A stretch of 64,000 nucleotides of DNA from Polaribacter porphyrae (GCF_002954685.1 NZ_MSCN01000001.1:3346961-3410960), one strand, 5' to 3'; shown: positions 52,473 to 62,549, counted from the stretch's first letter. Notes: generated by a model not told the origin, from the letters alone. A program made the numbers and translations.

Positions 52473-54833
52473 TTAGTGTAATTTACCAAATTTTAAACCT
52501 ATAAAAAATGTTCTAGGTGCATTTGGCCCATATACATAATCTGAATCTCTGGTTGGTCCTATTGAAAAGTCATTTTGATAACTATTGAAGATATTTTTAA
52601 CGCCAACAGAAAAAGTAGTCATAAAGTTTTCACTAAAATCGAAATGTGATTCTAATTTTAGATTGATATCAAAAAAGTCATCAACTTCATTCAATTGTAA
52701 AAAACCTGAATCACTCACCACTAAAGGTACAATCATACTGCCTGTATATGTTCCAGTAATATCTAAATTGAATTTTTTATTGGGTAACCAACTTGTATTG
52801 AAGTATCCATAGAAATCAGGATTTCGAACAAATTCATTAATAATAATATCAGTTTCCCCAGCAACAGAACCATCAGCCTCAAAAATTACTTGAGAATCAT
52901 CATAAGCAGTTTTTTGAAGTGTTCCTCCTAATTGAAACTGTAATTTCGGACTAGGAGAAACACCGAATTCAAAATTAGTTCCGTAAACTTTTGCTCCAGA
53001 ACCATTTCTGACTTCTTCTAAAATTGAACCATTAGCTAAAACTGCTCCTGTACTTACAATGGTAAACGGATTTTCTAAAGTGGTATAAAATCCTTCAACC
53101 AAGAAATCTAACTGTAATAAATTAATATTTTTAGAATAGTTGAAAGAACCTGTAAAAGCGTTAGAAAATTCGGTTTCTAAATTATCATAAAGTATGACAA
53201 AACTAGGTTCTCCACCAACACTAGAAATGTGTAAATCTTCATTAAAAGCCTGTGAAGCTCTAAAACCTCTTGCATAACCACCTCTAAATTTTAAATCGTT
53301 TGTAAATTGATAAGAAACTGTTAATCTGGGTGATAATGCATTCTGATTCACATCTACATTTCTATTAATACCACCAATTGTGTAATTTCCATCAACAGCA
53401 ACATTATCAAATCTTGCACCTAATAAAGCTGTAAATTTTTCTGACGGTTTCCATTCATATTGGGCATATAAACCAAAAGAATTTACAGTTTGGTCTATTA
53501 ATCTGTTATATCCTAAAATTTCGTCTCTAGTATTTGTGTGATTCAATTCTGAACCAACAGTTAAAACATCATTATTTTTAAAAGATTTTGTAAACTGCAA
53601 TCCATTTACCCAAGCTAAATCTTTTGTAGTTCCAAAAGCGTTGTTGGCTGTTATGCTGTCTTGACGCGTTCTTCCACCACCTAAACCACCATAATAACTA
53701 TCTCTATCTGTATGAGAAAGCGAAGTGTAGATTTGAAACTTTTGAGTATCATCTTTACTATATATTTCATAATTTAGACCTCCAATAAATGTATCGTGAT
53801 TCAATTCTTCTGTAATATCTGTGAATTGAGGAGCTAAATCTAATTTATTACCTCCTCTTCTGTATTCTTGAATGGATGCCAAGTTTAAAGAAATTTTACT
53901 TTTTTCTGATGGTTTTACAAAGGCATTTGCACCAACAGTTGTATTTTTCAACTCAACAAGTTCTGTAAATCCATCTCCATTTGCGTCAAAAGCTTCTCTA
54001 TTTCTATAATTCCCAAAAAAGGAAACGCCACTATTTAAATCATCAGCAACCAAAGAATTGTTAAAAGTTAAAGTTCTATCAGCAGTATTTCCATCAATTA
54101 AAGCCAAGTTAGAACCAATTTCCCACGTATTTAAAATAGGATCTTTGGTAATTACATTTACAGTTCCTGCAATGGCACTAGAACCATACAAAGCAGAACC
54201 ACCACTTCTTACCACTTCAATCCGTTCAATAATATTTGTAGGAATTTGTTCCAGACCATAAACACCAATTAAAGAGGTAAATACAGGTTTGCTATTTAAA
54301 AGAACTTGCGTGTATCCTCCACCTAAACCATTCAATCGAACTTGGGTAAAACCACAATTCTGACAATTATTTTCTACACGTATTCCTGGAGCATAATTTA
54401 AACCATCTGCCGTAGAAATAGATTGCGTAGCTTGTAACAATCTTGGTTTTATAGTAGAAACCACAACAGGTGCTTTTCTTTTTTCAACGCGATTTCTAGT
54501 GGCTGTAACTACAACTTCTTCTAAACCCAATTGGTCTTCTAATAACACAAAATTTAGGGTGATGTTTTTTTTTGAATTTATAGTAACTTTTTTGTTTGTT
54601 CTTCTGTATCCTTGAAAACTAACTTCAATAGTAACTTCACCAGAAACGTTTTCCAATTGATAAAAACCATTACTATCTGAAGTAGTCCCATTGTTGCTGT
54701 TTTTTACATAAACAAATGCAAAAGGAATCGATTCATTCTTGCTATTTGTTATTTTTCCTGAAATAGTAACTTGAGCAAATGAAGAAATAACTCCTAAAAA
54801 TAAAATAGCAACAATAGTGTTTAATAATTTCAT
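52473..54833 (-). CDS. TonB-dependent receptor (metal uptake candidate)
   Basis: A 786-residue outer-membrane receptor. A signal peptide (1-20) is followed by a carboxypeptidase-D-like regulatory domain (about 21-105, ITGKITN... here VTISGKITNSKNESIPFAFVYVK), a plug domain (NYAPGIRVENNCQNCGFTQVRLNGLGGGYTQVLLNSKPV, then IERIEVVRSGGSALYGSSAIAGTVNVITK) and a 22-strand barrel ending in aromatic FFIGLKFGKLH. The CxxC-bearing plug segment is of the kind seen in metal or cobalamin receptors. It diverges from a DtxR-type regulator with a shared operator, which points to iron or manganese. Confidence 0.92.
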   Translation of the reverse strand: MKLLNTIVAILFLGVISSFAQVTISGKITNSKNESIPFAFVYVKNSNNGTTSDSNGFYQLENVSGEVTIEVSFQGYRRTNKKVTINSKKNITLNFVLLEDQLGLEEVVVTATRNRVEKRKAPVVVSTIKPRLLQATQSISTADGLNYAPGIRVENNCQNCGFTQVRLNGLGGGYTQVLLNSKPVFTSLIGVYGLEQIPTNIIERIEVVRSGGSALYGSSAIAGTVNVITKDPILNTWEIGSNLALIDGNTADRTLTFNNSLVADDLNSGVSFFGNYRNREAFDANGDGFTELVELKNTTVGANAFVKPSEKSKISLNLASIQEYRRGGNKLDLAPQFTDITEELNHDTFIGGLNYEIYSKDDTQKFQIYTSLSHTDRDSYYGGLGGGRTRQDSITANNAFGTTKDLAWVNGLQFTKSFKNNDVLTVGSELNHTNTRDEILGYNRLIDQTVNSFGLYAQYEWKPSEKFTALLGARFDNVAVDGNYTIGGINRNVDVNQNALSPRLTVSYQFTNDLKFRGGYARGFRASQAFNEDLHISSVGGEPSFVILYDNLETEFSNAFTGSFNYSKNINLLQLDFLVEGFYTTLENPFTIVSTGAVLANGSILEEVRNGSGAKVYGTNFEFGVSPSPKLQFQLGGTLQKTAYDDSQVIFEADGSVAGETDIIINEFVRNPDFYGYFNTSWLPNKKFNLDITGTYTGSMIVPLVVSDSGFLQLNEVDDFFDINLKLESHFDFSENFMTTFSVGVKNIFNSYQNDFSIGPTRDSDYVYGPNAPRTFFIGLKFGKLH

Positions 54834-54851
54834 TTTAAATTAAATTTTCGA

Positions 54852-54859
54852 CAAATATA
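54852..54859 (-). promoter_or_regulatory. -7 box of the TonB receptor promoter
   Basis: Minus-strand TATATTTG, exact TAnnTTTG, 18 bases before the receptor start codon. Its -33 region falls within the dyad at 54,864-54,887. Confidence 0.65.
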
Positions 54860-54863
54860 ATCT

Positions 54864-54887
54864 AATTTTTAGACTTGTCTAAAAATT
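54864..54887. promoter_or_regulatory. DtxR/MntR-type operator between divergent metal genes
   Basis: Eleven-base arms AATTTTTAGAC around a TT spacer, perfectly inverted. The TTTAGAC..GTCTAAA core resembles known DtxR/IdeR/MntR boxes. It covers the -33 region of the receptor promoter and ends just before the TTTG (54,891-54,894) of the regulator promoter. Confidence 0.75.
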
Positions 54888-54910
54888 TATTTTGATTTAA
54901 ATAAAAAGTA

Positions 54911-54918
54911 TATATTTG
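54911..54918 (+). promoter_or_regulatory. -7 box of the DtxR-type regulator/ZIP operon
   Basis: TATATTTG, exact TAnnTTTG, 19 bases before the ATG at 54,937. A TTTG at 54,891-54,894 gives a 16-base spacer, so a -33 element is plausible. Confidence 0.65.
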
Positions 54919-54936
54919 CATAACTAAAAGTGAGTT

Positions 54937-55593
54937 ATGTTTACACTTTCTGAAGAAAACTATTTAAAAGCCATTTATCATCTAGAATTAGATTCTGACA
55001 AAGGCATCAGTACAAATGCCATAGCAGAACAGCTAGAAACCAAAGCTTCTTCTGTATCTGATATGATTAAAAAATTGTCCGATAAAAAAGTTGTGGTTTA
55101 TAAAAAATATAAAGGTGTTAAATTAACTGATTTAGGTAAAAAAACAGCTGCTAACATTGTGCGAAAACACAGATTATGGGAGGTTTTTTTGGTAGAAAAA
55201 TTAAATTTTTCATGGGATGAAGTTCACGATGTTGCAGAACAGTTAGAACATATAAAATCGCCTAAATTAATCAATCAATTAGATGCTTTGTTGGGTTTCC
55301 CAACACACGATCCACATGGAGATCCAATTCCTGACAAGAATGGGAATTTAAAAACAATTGATAAAAGTTTACTATCAACATTATCAAAAAATGAAAGTGG
55401 AGTTTGTATTGGTGTTGATGATTCTTCTTCCGAATTTTTAAGGTTTTTAGACAAAAAAGGCATCACTTTAGGAAATAAAATAACAGTTTTAGAAAAAGAA
55501 GATTTCGATGATTCCTTATCCATTCTAATTGAAGGTAAGCAATTATCAATATCTAATAAAATTGCAAACAACTTATATATAAAAAAAATATGA
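54937..55593 (+). CDS. DtxR/MntR-family metal-dependent transcriptional regulator
   Basis: A 218-residue repressor with three domains. A winged HTH fills about 1-60 (TLSEENYLKAIYHLE...ISTNAIAEQLETKASSVSDMIKKLSDK). A helical metal-binding/dimer domain at about 65-140 has the family's RKHRLWEVFLVEKL, WDEVHDVAEQLEH and GFPTHDPHGDPIP, which supply metal ligands. An SH3-like FeoA domain lies at about 148-218. It presses ATGA-style onto the ZIP gene and faces the TonB receptor across a 103-base gap holding a strong dyad. Confidence 0.95.
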   Translation: MFTLSEENYLKAIYHLELDSDKGISTNAIAEQLETKASSVSDMIKKLSDKKVVVYKKYKGVKLTDLGKKTAANIVRKHRLWEVFLVEKLNFSWDEVHDVAEQLEHIKSPKLINQLDALLGFPTHDPHGDPIPDKNGNLKTIDKSLLSTLSKNESGVCIGVDDSSSEFLRFLDKKGITLGNKITVLEKEDFDDSLSILIEGKQLSISNKIANNLYIKKI

Positions 55594-56426
55594 GCACATT
55601 CGATCAATTGGTTGCTTTTGGTAAAGAACATCCAATTCAAGCAGCATTATATGCATCACTTTTTACTTGGGGATTAACAGCAGCAGGTGCTGGATTAGTT
55701 TTTTTCTTTAAAAAAGCAAACAGAGCAGTTTTAGATGGAATGTTGGGTTTTACAGGCGGAGTTATGGTGGCTGCAAGTTTTTGGAGTTTATTAGCGCCAG
55801 CAATAGATAACAGTCCTGGAGAAGGTTTTGTAAAAGTCTTTCCTGCTGCAATTGGTTTCGGTTTGGGAGCATTGTCTCTTTTTGGTTTAGATAAAATTTT
55901 ACCGCATTTACACATCAACTTTAAAGAAAGTGAAAAAGAAGGTGTAAAAACACAATGGCATAAAACAACATTGTTGGTTTTGGCAATTACCTTACATAAT
56001 ATTCCTGAAGGATTAGCAGTAGGTGTTTTATTTGGAGCAGCATCAACTTTAGTTGGGGTTGAGCAAACAGAAATGATTATTGCAGCAATTTCTTTGGCAA
56101 TCGGAATTGGAATTCAGAATTTTCCAGAAGGTTTTGCAGTGGCAATGCCTCTAAGAAGACAAGGTGTAAGTAGATTTAAAAGTTTTTGGTATGGGCAATT
56201 ATCTGCAATTGTAGAGCCAGTTGCTGCAGTTTTAGGAGCTTTAGCAGTTTCATTTTTTACCCCAATTTTACCTTATGCATTGGCTTTTGCAGCAGGAGCA
56301 ATGATTTTTGTAGTAGTAGAAGAAGTAATTCCAGAAACACAAAGAGATAAATACACGGATATTGCTACACTTGGTTTTATTGGTGGCTTTATTGTAATGA
56401 TGTCTTTGGATGTTGGACTTGGATAA
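55590..56426 (+). CDS. ZIP-family divalent metal transporter
   Basis: A 278-residue membrane protein with eight helices. The helix IV metal-site motif is HNIPEG (His136-Asn-Ile-Pro-Glu140-Gly) and the helix V partner is QNFPEGFAVAMPL, with Gln in place of the usual second His. A histidine-bearing loop (LPHLHIN, then WHK) lies between helices III and IV. It imports zinc, iron or manganese across the inner membrane. Start overlaps the regulator stop by ATGA, so both are under the shared promoter. Confidence 0.93.
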   Translation: MSTFDQLVAFGKEHPIQAALYASLFTWGLTAAGAGLVFFFKKANRAVLDGMLGFTGGVMVAASFWSLLAPAIDNSPGEGFVKVFPAAIGFGLGALSLFGLDKILPHLHINFKESEKEGVKTQWHKTTLLVLAITLHNIPEGLAVGVLFGAASTLVGVEQTEMIIAAISLAIGIGIQNFPEGFAVAMPLRRQGVSRFKSFWYGQLSAIVEPVAAVLGALAVSFFTPILPYALAFAAGAMIFVVVEEVIPETQRDKYTDIATLGFIGGFIVMMSLDVGLG

Positions 56427-56610
56427 AAAAAGCTCATCTTAATCTTCCCAAAGGGAAGAAGTGCTATTGTATTTATATTATGTGAATCTTTACAATTTGT
56501 ATAAGTGACTCCTTGAGATGCTTGAAGTCTATGTATTTTTTCTCTGCGAAATTCTGTGTAATAATCTAATAAATACTTAAATTCGTACAATTCGTTTTCA
56601 AAAATAAATT

Positions 56611-59600
56611 GTGCAACAACCTTCTACTTTTCAAGTTTATAATGCTTCTGCTGGTAGTGGAAAAACTTTTACGCTTGTAAAAGAGTATTTAAAAGTTCTT
56701 TTAGTTTCCGAAGATATTTTCACATTTCAAAAAGTATTGGCAATTACATTTACCAACAAAGCTGCTGGTGAAATGAAAGAACGAGTGTTGCATAATTTAG
56801 AATCTTTTGCTAATGGAAAAGAAACAAAAATATATCCAAAAATTCTTGAAGAAACTTCTTTAGATAAACCAATAATAAAAGAGCGAAGCAAAAAGATTTT
56901 AGATGCAATTCTCCAAAATTATTCTGCTTTTTCAATTACAACTATTGATAGTTTTACGCATAAAATCATTAAAAATTTCGCTTATGATTTGGGTTTATCA
57001 CTCAATTTTGAAGTGGAAATGGATGCAATTTCAATATTAAATGAGGCTGTAGATGTTTTGATTTCAAAAATCGGAACAGATGAAAAATTAACTAATATTT
57101 TAATTGATTATTCATTAGATAAAACTGATGATGATAAATCTTGGGATATTTCTAGAGATTTGAATGAGTTTGCCAAAATATTATTAAATGAAGATGATGT
57201 CAAACATTTTAGAAATTTAGCTGATAAGCAAATTGATGATTTTACAAGTTTAAAATCAAAATTGATAAAAAATCAGCAGCACTTAAAAGAAGCTATTAAA
57301 TTAACAGGGACATCATTTTTAAGTTTACTAAATGATAATAATTTGGAATTTTCAGATTTTAATAGAAGTACTATTCCAAAATTTTTCGTAGATGTTCAAA
57401 ATAAAGGAGTTGATTTTAGCTTTATTTCTAGAAGTGAAACTATAGAAAAAGCGATTGAGAATCATCAATATTATACAAAATCAACCACAGATGCAATAGC
57501 ACAAACAATAGAAAGTATTGTGCCTCAAATTATTGAACATTATCAACAAGTTAAACAATTCTACAGTCAATTTTTATTGCATAAACTTGCTTTAAAAAGC
57601 ATTATACCTCTAGCTGTTTTAAACAATATTAATCAGGAATTAATTGCTATAAAAGAGGATAATAATATTCAACTGAATGCAGAGTTTAATCAGCTGATTT
57701 CAGATAATATTAAAGAGCAACCTGCACCTTACATTTATGAACGAATTGGGCAACGTTTTCAAAATTATTTTATTGACGAAATGCAAGACACCTCTGTTCT
57801 GCAATGGCAAAATTTAATTCCTTTAATAGACAACGCATTAGCACAAGAAAATAGTAAGTTATTATTAGTTGGAGATGGTAAACAAGCTATTTACAGATGG
57901 AGAGGAGGCAAAGCAGAGCAGTTTATCTATTTGGGTTCTGAACTAAATAACCCTTTTTTGATTGATAAGGAAATTAAGAATTTAGAAACCAATTTTAGGA
58001 GTTATTCAGAAGTTATTGGTTTTAATAATTCGTTTTTTCAGCATACTGCCAATTTTCTGCAAAATAAATCGTATCAAAAGTTATTTATTGATGGTAATAA
58101 ACAGTTAGAAAACCCAAAAAAAGGAGGTTATGTTTCTCTATCATTTTTAGAAGATGAAAATGATGTAGCAGAAAAAAAATTACGCTACCCAAAAAAAGTA
58201 TTAGAACAAATTTTAACTTTAAAAAATAATTTTTTATTGGGAGAGATTTGTGTGTTAACAAGAACTAAAAAAGACGGTGTAGTAATTGCAAATTATCTTT
58301 CAGAAAACGATATTGCTATCGTTTCGTCAGAAACACTACTACTTCAAAATAGTGTTAAAGTCAACTTTATTATTAATTTATTAAAATCACTTCAAAACCC
58401 TGATGATGATGAAATTCGTTTTGAAGTTTTGTATTTTTTACATCAACACTTACAAATAGAAGCTACAAAACATCAATTTATAAGAAAATATGCAAAAAAA
58501 TCAATTGTAGAAATTATATCAGAATTAAATCAAAATCAAATTAATTTCAATCTTTCAAATTTTCAAGAAACTCCATTTTACGAAAAAGTAGAAAATATTA
58601 TCAGAGGTTTTCATTTGGTAAACTCTTCAGATGCTTATGTTCAATTTTTCTTGGATGTAGTTTTAGAGCAACAAAGAAAGGGAACTGATATTACTGATTT
58701 TTTAGATTTTTGGGAGTTAAAAAAAGAGAAATTAAGTATTGTAGCTCCAGAAAATGCAGATGCTGTTCAAATCATGACTATTCATAAATCCAAAGGATTA
58801 GAATTCCCTGTAGTTATTTTTCCTTGTGATGTGGAAATTTACAGGCAAATTAATCCAAAAGTTTGGCTAGATAAACTGCCTAATAATTTTGATGGATTTA
58901 AAGAACTGTTAGTTTCTTACAACAAAGAATTATCTATAGTAAATAATCGGGGTTTGCAGATCTACAATCAGCAAAGAGAAGAATTAGAGTTAGATAATTT
59001 TAATTTGTTATATGTTGCTTTAACCAGAGCAGTAGAGCAATTACATATTATTACAGAATATAAAGTTTCTAAAAAAGGAGAAGAAAATTTAAACTTTTAT
59101 TCAGGGATTTTTATCAATTATTTAAAAAAAGAAAATCTTTGGAAAGATGATGTTTTACAATACGCTATTGGGAATAAGAATAGAGCAAGTACACCAGAAC
59201 AAAAAGACAAAGCTGTAGAAATTCACAATCAGTTTATTTCTAACCCTTGGAAAGAGCAGAATATTGTTTTGTTAGCAAGCTCATCTCAATTATGGAATAC
59301 AGAGCAAGGAAAAGCTATTGATTATGGTAATTTGTTACATGAAATTTTTGAAAAGATAATCACAAAAAATGATGCAGATAAAGTAATAAATCAGTTTTAT
59401 AATCAAGGTTTGTTGAATGATGAGCAGTTGCCTTTTATCTTAAAATTGGTAAAGGATGTAGTAAATCATCCAGATTTGAGAACTTATTTTTCAGAGAAAG
59501 TCACAGTATTTAATGAAAGAGAAATTGTAGCGATTGATAATCAAACTAGTATACCTGATAGATTGGTTTTTACTGATGCAGATACAGTTTCCATAATTGA

Positions 59601-59739
59601 TTATAAAACTGGAAGCCAGCTACAGAAACATTATCAACAGTTATCAAAATATGAAAGTGTTTTAAAGTTCATGAATTTTGAAGTTGATAAAAAACTACTA
59701 ATTTATATAAATGATAAAGTTGAGGTTGTTGAAGTTTAA
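56611..59739 (+). CDS. UvrD-like helicase-nuclease (AddA/RecB type)
   Basis: A 1042-residue protein starting with GTG at 56,611. Walker A is ASAGSGKTFT (12-21), followed by ITFTNKAAGEMKERV. Further on are helicase motifs FIDEMQDTSVLQW, GDGKQAIYRWRGG, LETNFRS, MTIHKSKGLEFPVV and LLYVALTRAVEQLHI. The C-terminal PD-(D/E)xK nuclease shows LLHEIFEKI, DRLVF and SIIDYKTG. This is the AddA order. It processes double-strand ends for recombination. No AddB partner is adjacent. The 184-base gap upstream has no clear -7 box. Confidence 0.92.
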   Translation: MQQPSTFQVYNASAGSGKTFTLVKEYLKVLLVSEDIFTFQKVLAITFTNKAAGEMKERVLHNLESFANGKETKIYPKILEETSLDKPIIKERSKKILDAILQNYSAFSITTIDSFTHKIIKNFAYDLGLSLNFEVEMDAISILNEAVDVLISKIGTDEKLTNILIDYSLDKTDDDKSWDISRDLNEFAKILLNEDDVKHFRNLADKQIDDFTSLKSKLIKNQQHLKEAIKLTGTSFLSLLNDNNLEFSDFNRSTIPKFFVDVQNKGVDFSFISRSETIEKAIENHQYYTKSTTDAIAQTIESIVPQIIEHYQQVKQFYSQFLLHKLALKSIIPLAVLNNINQELIAIKEDNNIQLNAEFNQLISDNIKEQPAPYIYERIGQRFQNYFIDEMQDTSVLQWQNLIPLIDNALAQENSKLLLVGDGKQAIYRWRGGKAEQFIYLGSELNNPFLIDKEIKNLETNFRSYSEVIGFNNSFFQHTANFLQNKSYQKLFIDGNKQLENPKKGGYVSLSFLEDENDVAEKKLRYPKKVLEQILTLKNNFLLGEICVLTRTKKDGVVIANYLSENDIAIVSSETLLLQNSVKVNFIINLLKSLQNPDDDEIRFEVLYFLHQHLQIEATKHQFIRKYAKKSIVEIISELNQNQINFNLSNFQETPFYEKVENIIRGFHLVNSSDAYVQFFLDVVLEQQRKGTDITDFLDFWELKKEKLSIVAPENADAVQIMTIHKSKGLEFPVVIFPCDVEIYRQINPKVWLDKLPNNFDGFKELLVSYNKELSIVNNRGLQIYNQQREELELDNFNLLYVALTRAVEQLHIITEYKVSKKGEENLNFYSGIFINYLKKENLWKDDVLQYAIGNKNRASTPEQKDKAVEIHNQFISNPWKEQNIVLLASSSQLWNTEQGKAIDYGNLLHEIFEKIITKNDADKVINQFYNQGLLNDEQLPFILKLVKDVVNHPDLRTYFSEKVTVFNEREIVAIDNQTSIPDRLVFTDADTVSIIDYKTGSQLQKHYQQLSKYESVLKFMNFEVDKKLLIYINDKVEVVEV

Positions 59740-59758
59740 TCAAACAAAAGAAACTTTG

Positions 59759-59766
59759 TAACTTTG
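59759..59766 (+). promoter_or_regulatory. -7 box of the kbl promoter
   Basis: TAACTTTG, exact TAnnTTTG, 21 bases before the ATG at 59,788 and just after the helicase-nuclease gene. Confidence 0.5.
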
Positions 59767-59787
59767 TAATTCTTAAATCAATAAAAA

Positions 59788-60981
59788 ATGTACGGAAAAA
59801 TTAAGGATACTTTAAAAAAAGAACTTCAATCTATAAAAGACGATGGTTTGTATAAATCAGAGAGAATTATCACATCTTCACAAGATGCAGTTATCAAAAT
59901 CTCATCAGGAGAAGAAGTAATTAACTTTTGTGCGAACAATTATTTAGGCTTATCAAATCATCCAGAAGTAATACAAGCAGCAAAAGATGCTATGGATACT
60001 CATGGTTTTGGAATGTCTTCTGTGCGTTTTATTTGTGGTACACAAGATATTCACAAGCAATTAGAACAAAAAATAGCTGAATTCTACAAAACTGAAGACA
60101 CTATATTGTATGCAGCCTGTTTTGATGCAAATGGAGGAGTTTTCGAACCTTTGTTAACCAAAGATGATGCAATTATTTCAGATAGTTTAAATCATGCTTC
60201 TATTATTGATGGTGTGCGTTTGTGTAAAGCTGCTAGATATCGATACAATAATAATGATATGCAATCTTTAGAAGAGCAGCTTATTGAAGCTAACAAACAA
60301 AATCATCGTTTTAAGATTATTGTTACTGATGGTGTTTTCTCTATGGATGGTATAGTAGCCAAGTTAGATGAGATTTGTGATTTGGCAGATAAATATGATG
60401 CTTTGGTTATGGTAGACGAATGTCATGCCACAGGTTTTATAGGTAAAACAGGTAGAGGTACAGTAGAGTTAAAAAATGTAATGGACAGAGTAGATATTGT
60501 AACAGGAACTTTAGGAAAAGCTCTTGGTGGAGCAATGGGCGGTTACACAACAGGTAAAAAAGAAATTATTGAAATTTTACGTCAACGTTCTCGTCCTTAT
60601 TTATTTTCAAATTCGTTAGCACCTGCAATAGTTGGTGCATCTTTAAAAGTATTAGATTTAATTTCTGATGATACAACCTTAAGAGATCAATTGGAATGGA
60701 ATACAAATTATTTTAGAACTGAAATGGAAAAAGCAGGTTTTGATTTGGTGGGTGCAGATGCAGCCATAGTCCCTGTAATGCTTTATGATGCAAAGCTTTC
60801 TCAAATTATGGCAAACAAACTTCTTGAAGAAGGCATTTATGTTATAGGATTCTTTTTTCCAGTAGTTCCAAAAGAAAAAGCCAGAATAAGAGTACAGCTT
60901 TCTGCAGCTCATAAAAAAGAACATTTAGATAAAGCTATAAGTGCATTTGTTAAGGTTGGTAGAGGATTAAATGTTATTTAG
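59788..60981 (+). CDS. kbl: glycine C-acetyltransferase (2-amino-3-ketobutyrate CoA ligase)
   Basis: A 397-residue fold-type I PLP enzyme of the alpha-oxoamine synthase family: [16 protein letters not shown] near the N-terminus, [40 protein letters not shown], and the PLP-binding Lys244 in [14 protein letters not shown]. Length and motifs fit Kbl, which splits 2-amino-3-ketobutyrate to glycine and acetyl-CoA in threonine catabolism. Threonine dehydrogenase, its usual partner, is not next to it. It is a single-gene unit with its own -7 box. Confidence 0.93.
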   Translation: MYGKIKDTLKKELQSIKDDGLYKSERIITSSQDAVIKISSGEEVINFCANNYLGLSNHPEVIQAAKDAMDTHGFGMSSVRFICGTQDIHKQLEQKIAEFYKTEDTILYAACFDANGGVFEPLLTKDDAIISDSLNHASIIDGVRLCKAARYRYNNNDMQSLEEQLIEANKQNHRFKIIVTDGVFSMDGIVAKLDEICDLADKYDALVMVDECHATGFIGKTGRGTVELKNVMDRVDIVTGTLGKALGGAMGGYTTGKKEIIEILRQRSRPYLFSNSLAPAIVGASLKVLDLISDDTTLRDQLEWNTNYFRTEMEKAGFDLVGADAAIVPVMLYDAKLSQIMANKLLEEGIYVIGFFFPVVPKEKARIRVQLSAAHKKEHLDKAISAFVKVGRGLNVI

Positions 60982-61026
60982 AACTAATAAAAACTTGTTA
61001 TTTTGTTATTTTTTTATAGATTTGTC

Positions 61027-61057
61027 TTTGTGAATAAGTTTTAACAACTTACTTTTG
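61027..61057 (+). promoter_or_regulatory. full -33/-7 promoter of the OmpA-family gene
   Basis: TTTG (61,027-61,030), 19-base spacer, TACTTTTG (61,050-61,057): a textbook Bacteroidota promoter, 39 bases before the ATG at 61,097. It suits a highly expressed envelope protein. Confidence 0.75.
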
Positions 61058-61096
61058 CATATTATAATAAAGAACTTTTAATTTAAAAATTTGATA

Positions 61097-62449
61097 ATGA
61101 AACGATTAAAATTAGCTGTGATAGCTTTGTTTACGTTAGTAACAGTTAGTAACGTCAACGCACAAGATGAAAACAATCCATGGGCAATAGGCTTTGGTGT
61201 AAATGTTGTAGACTTTTATTTGAATAATACAAGTTTTACAGATAAGCTAGAGGATCACATTGGTAGTAGTGATTGGAACTTTCTTCCATCAGTATCCAGA
61301 ATCACTGCTGAGAAGTATTTAGATAAAGGATTTTCATTACAATTTTCAGGTACAATAAATAAAATTACTCATAAATTTAGTGATGGTGATTCTGATTTTT
61401 TATATTACTCATTAGGTTTAAATGCAAAATATGATTTGAATAACCTTATTGGAGATACTGGTTGGTTTGATCCATTTGTATATTTAGGTGGTGATTATGT
61501 TTCTGCAGATTCTATGAACGAAGGTATGTTAGGTGTTGGATTTGGTTTTAATATCTGGGTAAATGAAAATATAGGTTTTAATTACCAACATGGTTCTAAA
61601 TATGGTTTTTCAAATAAAATACAAGACCATATACAAACGTCAGCAGGTATTGTTATAAGATTTGGAGGTAAAGATACTGATGGTGATGGTGTTTATGATA
61701 AAGATGATGCTTGTCCAGATGTTGCTGGTTTAGTAGAGTTTAATGGCTGTCCAGATGCTGATGGTGATGGTATTAAAGATTCTGATGACGCTTGTCCTAA
61801 TGCTGCTGGTTTAGCTGCAATGAATGGTTGTCCAGATGCAGATGGAGATGGAGTTGCTGATAAAGATGACATGTGTGCTAACGCAAAAGGAACTAAAGCA
61901 AACAAAGGTTGTCCAGATTCAGATGGAGATGGAGTTTTAGACAAAGATGATAAATGTGCTTCAACTTCAGGACCTTCTGCTAATAACGGATGTCCATGGC
62001 CTGATACTGATGGAGATGGAGTTTTAGATAAAGATGACAATTGTAAAAATGAAGTTGGACCTGCTTCTAATTCAGGTTGTCCAGTGGTTGTTAATCCATT
62101 AGAAAGTTTACCAGAAATAACTAAAGACATTAACTTTAATTTAGATAGTGCAGTAATTACTTCAGATGCAGCATCAAAATTAGATAAAATATATAACTTA
62201 ATTAGTTCTGTTGACAATGTGACTTTTGTAATAGAAGGGCATGCAGATAGTCTAGGAAATGATACATACAATAAATATTTATCTAAGAGAAGAGCTGAAT
62301 CTGCTAAAAAATATTTAGTTAAGAAAGGTATGGATGCTAGTAAATTAGAAACTAAAGGATATGGAGAAGATAATCCTATAGCTGATAATGATACTGAAGA
62401 AGGTAGAGCTCAAAATAGAAGAGTTGTTATCAAGTTAAATGATATGTAA
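61097..62449 (+). CDS. OmpA-family protein with thrombospondin type 3 calcium-binding repeats
   Basis: A 450-residue outer-membrane protein. ATG at 61,097 starts a clean signal peptide (MKRLKLAVIALFTLVTVSNVNAQ); an upstream TTG would only add two residues. An N-terminal beta-barrel of about 170 residues is followed by five Asp-rich TSP3 repeats of the form D-x-D-G-D-G-V-x-D-K-D-D-x-C with GCP ends. A C-terminal OmpA domain (about 345-450) has IEGHADSLGNDTYNKYLSKRRAESAKKYL and NRRVVIKL. It tethers the outer membrane to peptidoglycan; the repeats should bind calcium. Confidence 0.94.
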   Translation: MKRLKLAVIALFTLVTVSNVNAQDENNPWAIGFGVNVVDFYLNNTSFTDKLEDHIGSSDWNFLPSVSRITAEKYLDKGFSLQFSGTINKITHKFSDGDSDFLYYSLGLNAKYDLNNLIGDTGWFDPFVYLGGDYVSADSMNEGMLGVGFGFNIWVNENIGFNYQHGSKYGFSNKIQDHIQTSAGIVIRFGGKDTDGDGVYDKDDACPDVAGLVEFNGCPDADGDGIKDSDDACPNAAGLAAMNGCPDADGDGVADKDDMCANAKGTKANKGCPDSDGDGVLDKDDKCASTSGPSANNGCPWPDTDGDGVLDKDDNCKNEVGPASNSGCPVVVNPLESLPEITKDINFNLDSAVITSDAASKLDKIYNLISSVDNVTFVIEGHADSLGNDTYNKYLSKRRAESAKKYLVKKGMDASKLETKGYGEDNPIADNDTEEGRAQNRRVVIKLNDM

Positions 62450-62474
62450 AATACCATTTAACATATAAAATTTC

Positions 62475-62513
62475 ACAAAACTTTGTTCAAACCGAACAAA
62501 GTTTTGTTTTTTT
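62475..62513 (+). terminator. rho-independent terminator between the OmpA-family gene and atpD
   Basis: Fourteen-base stem ACAAAACTTTGTTC (62,475-62,488) with its complement at 62,494-62,507, loop AAACC, followed by a T-run. It separates the strong ompA-type transcript from the atpD promoter. Confidence 0.92.
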
Positions 62514-62549
62514 AGATACTTTTTATTTTTTTAATATTAACAAAAAAAG

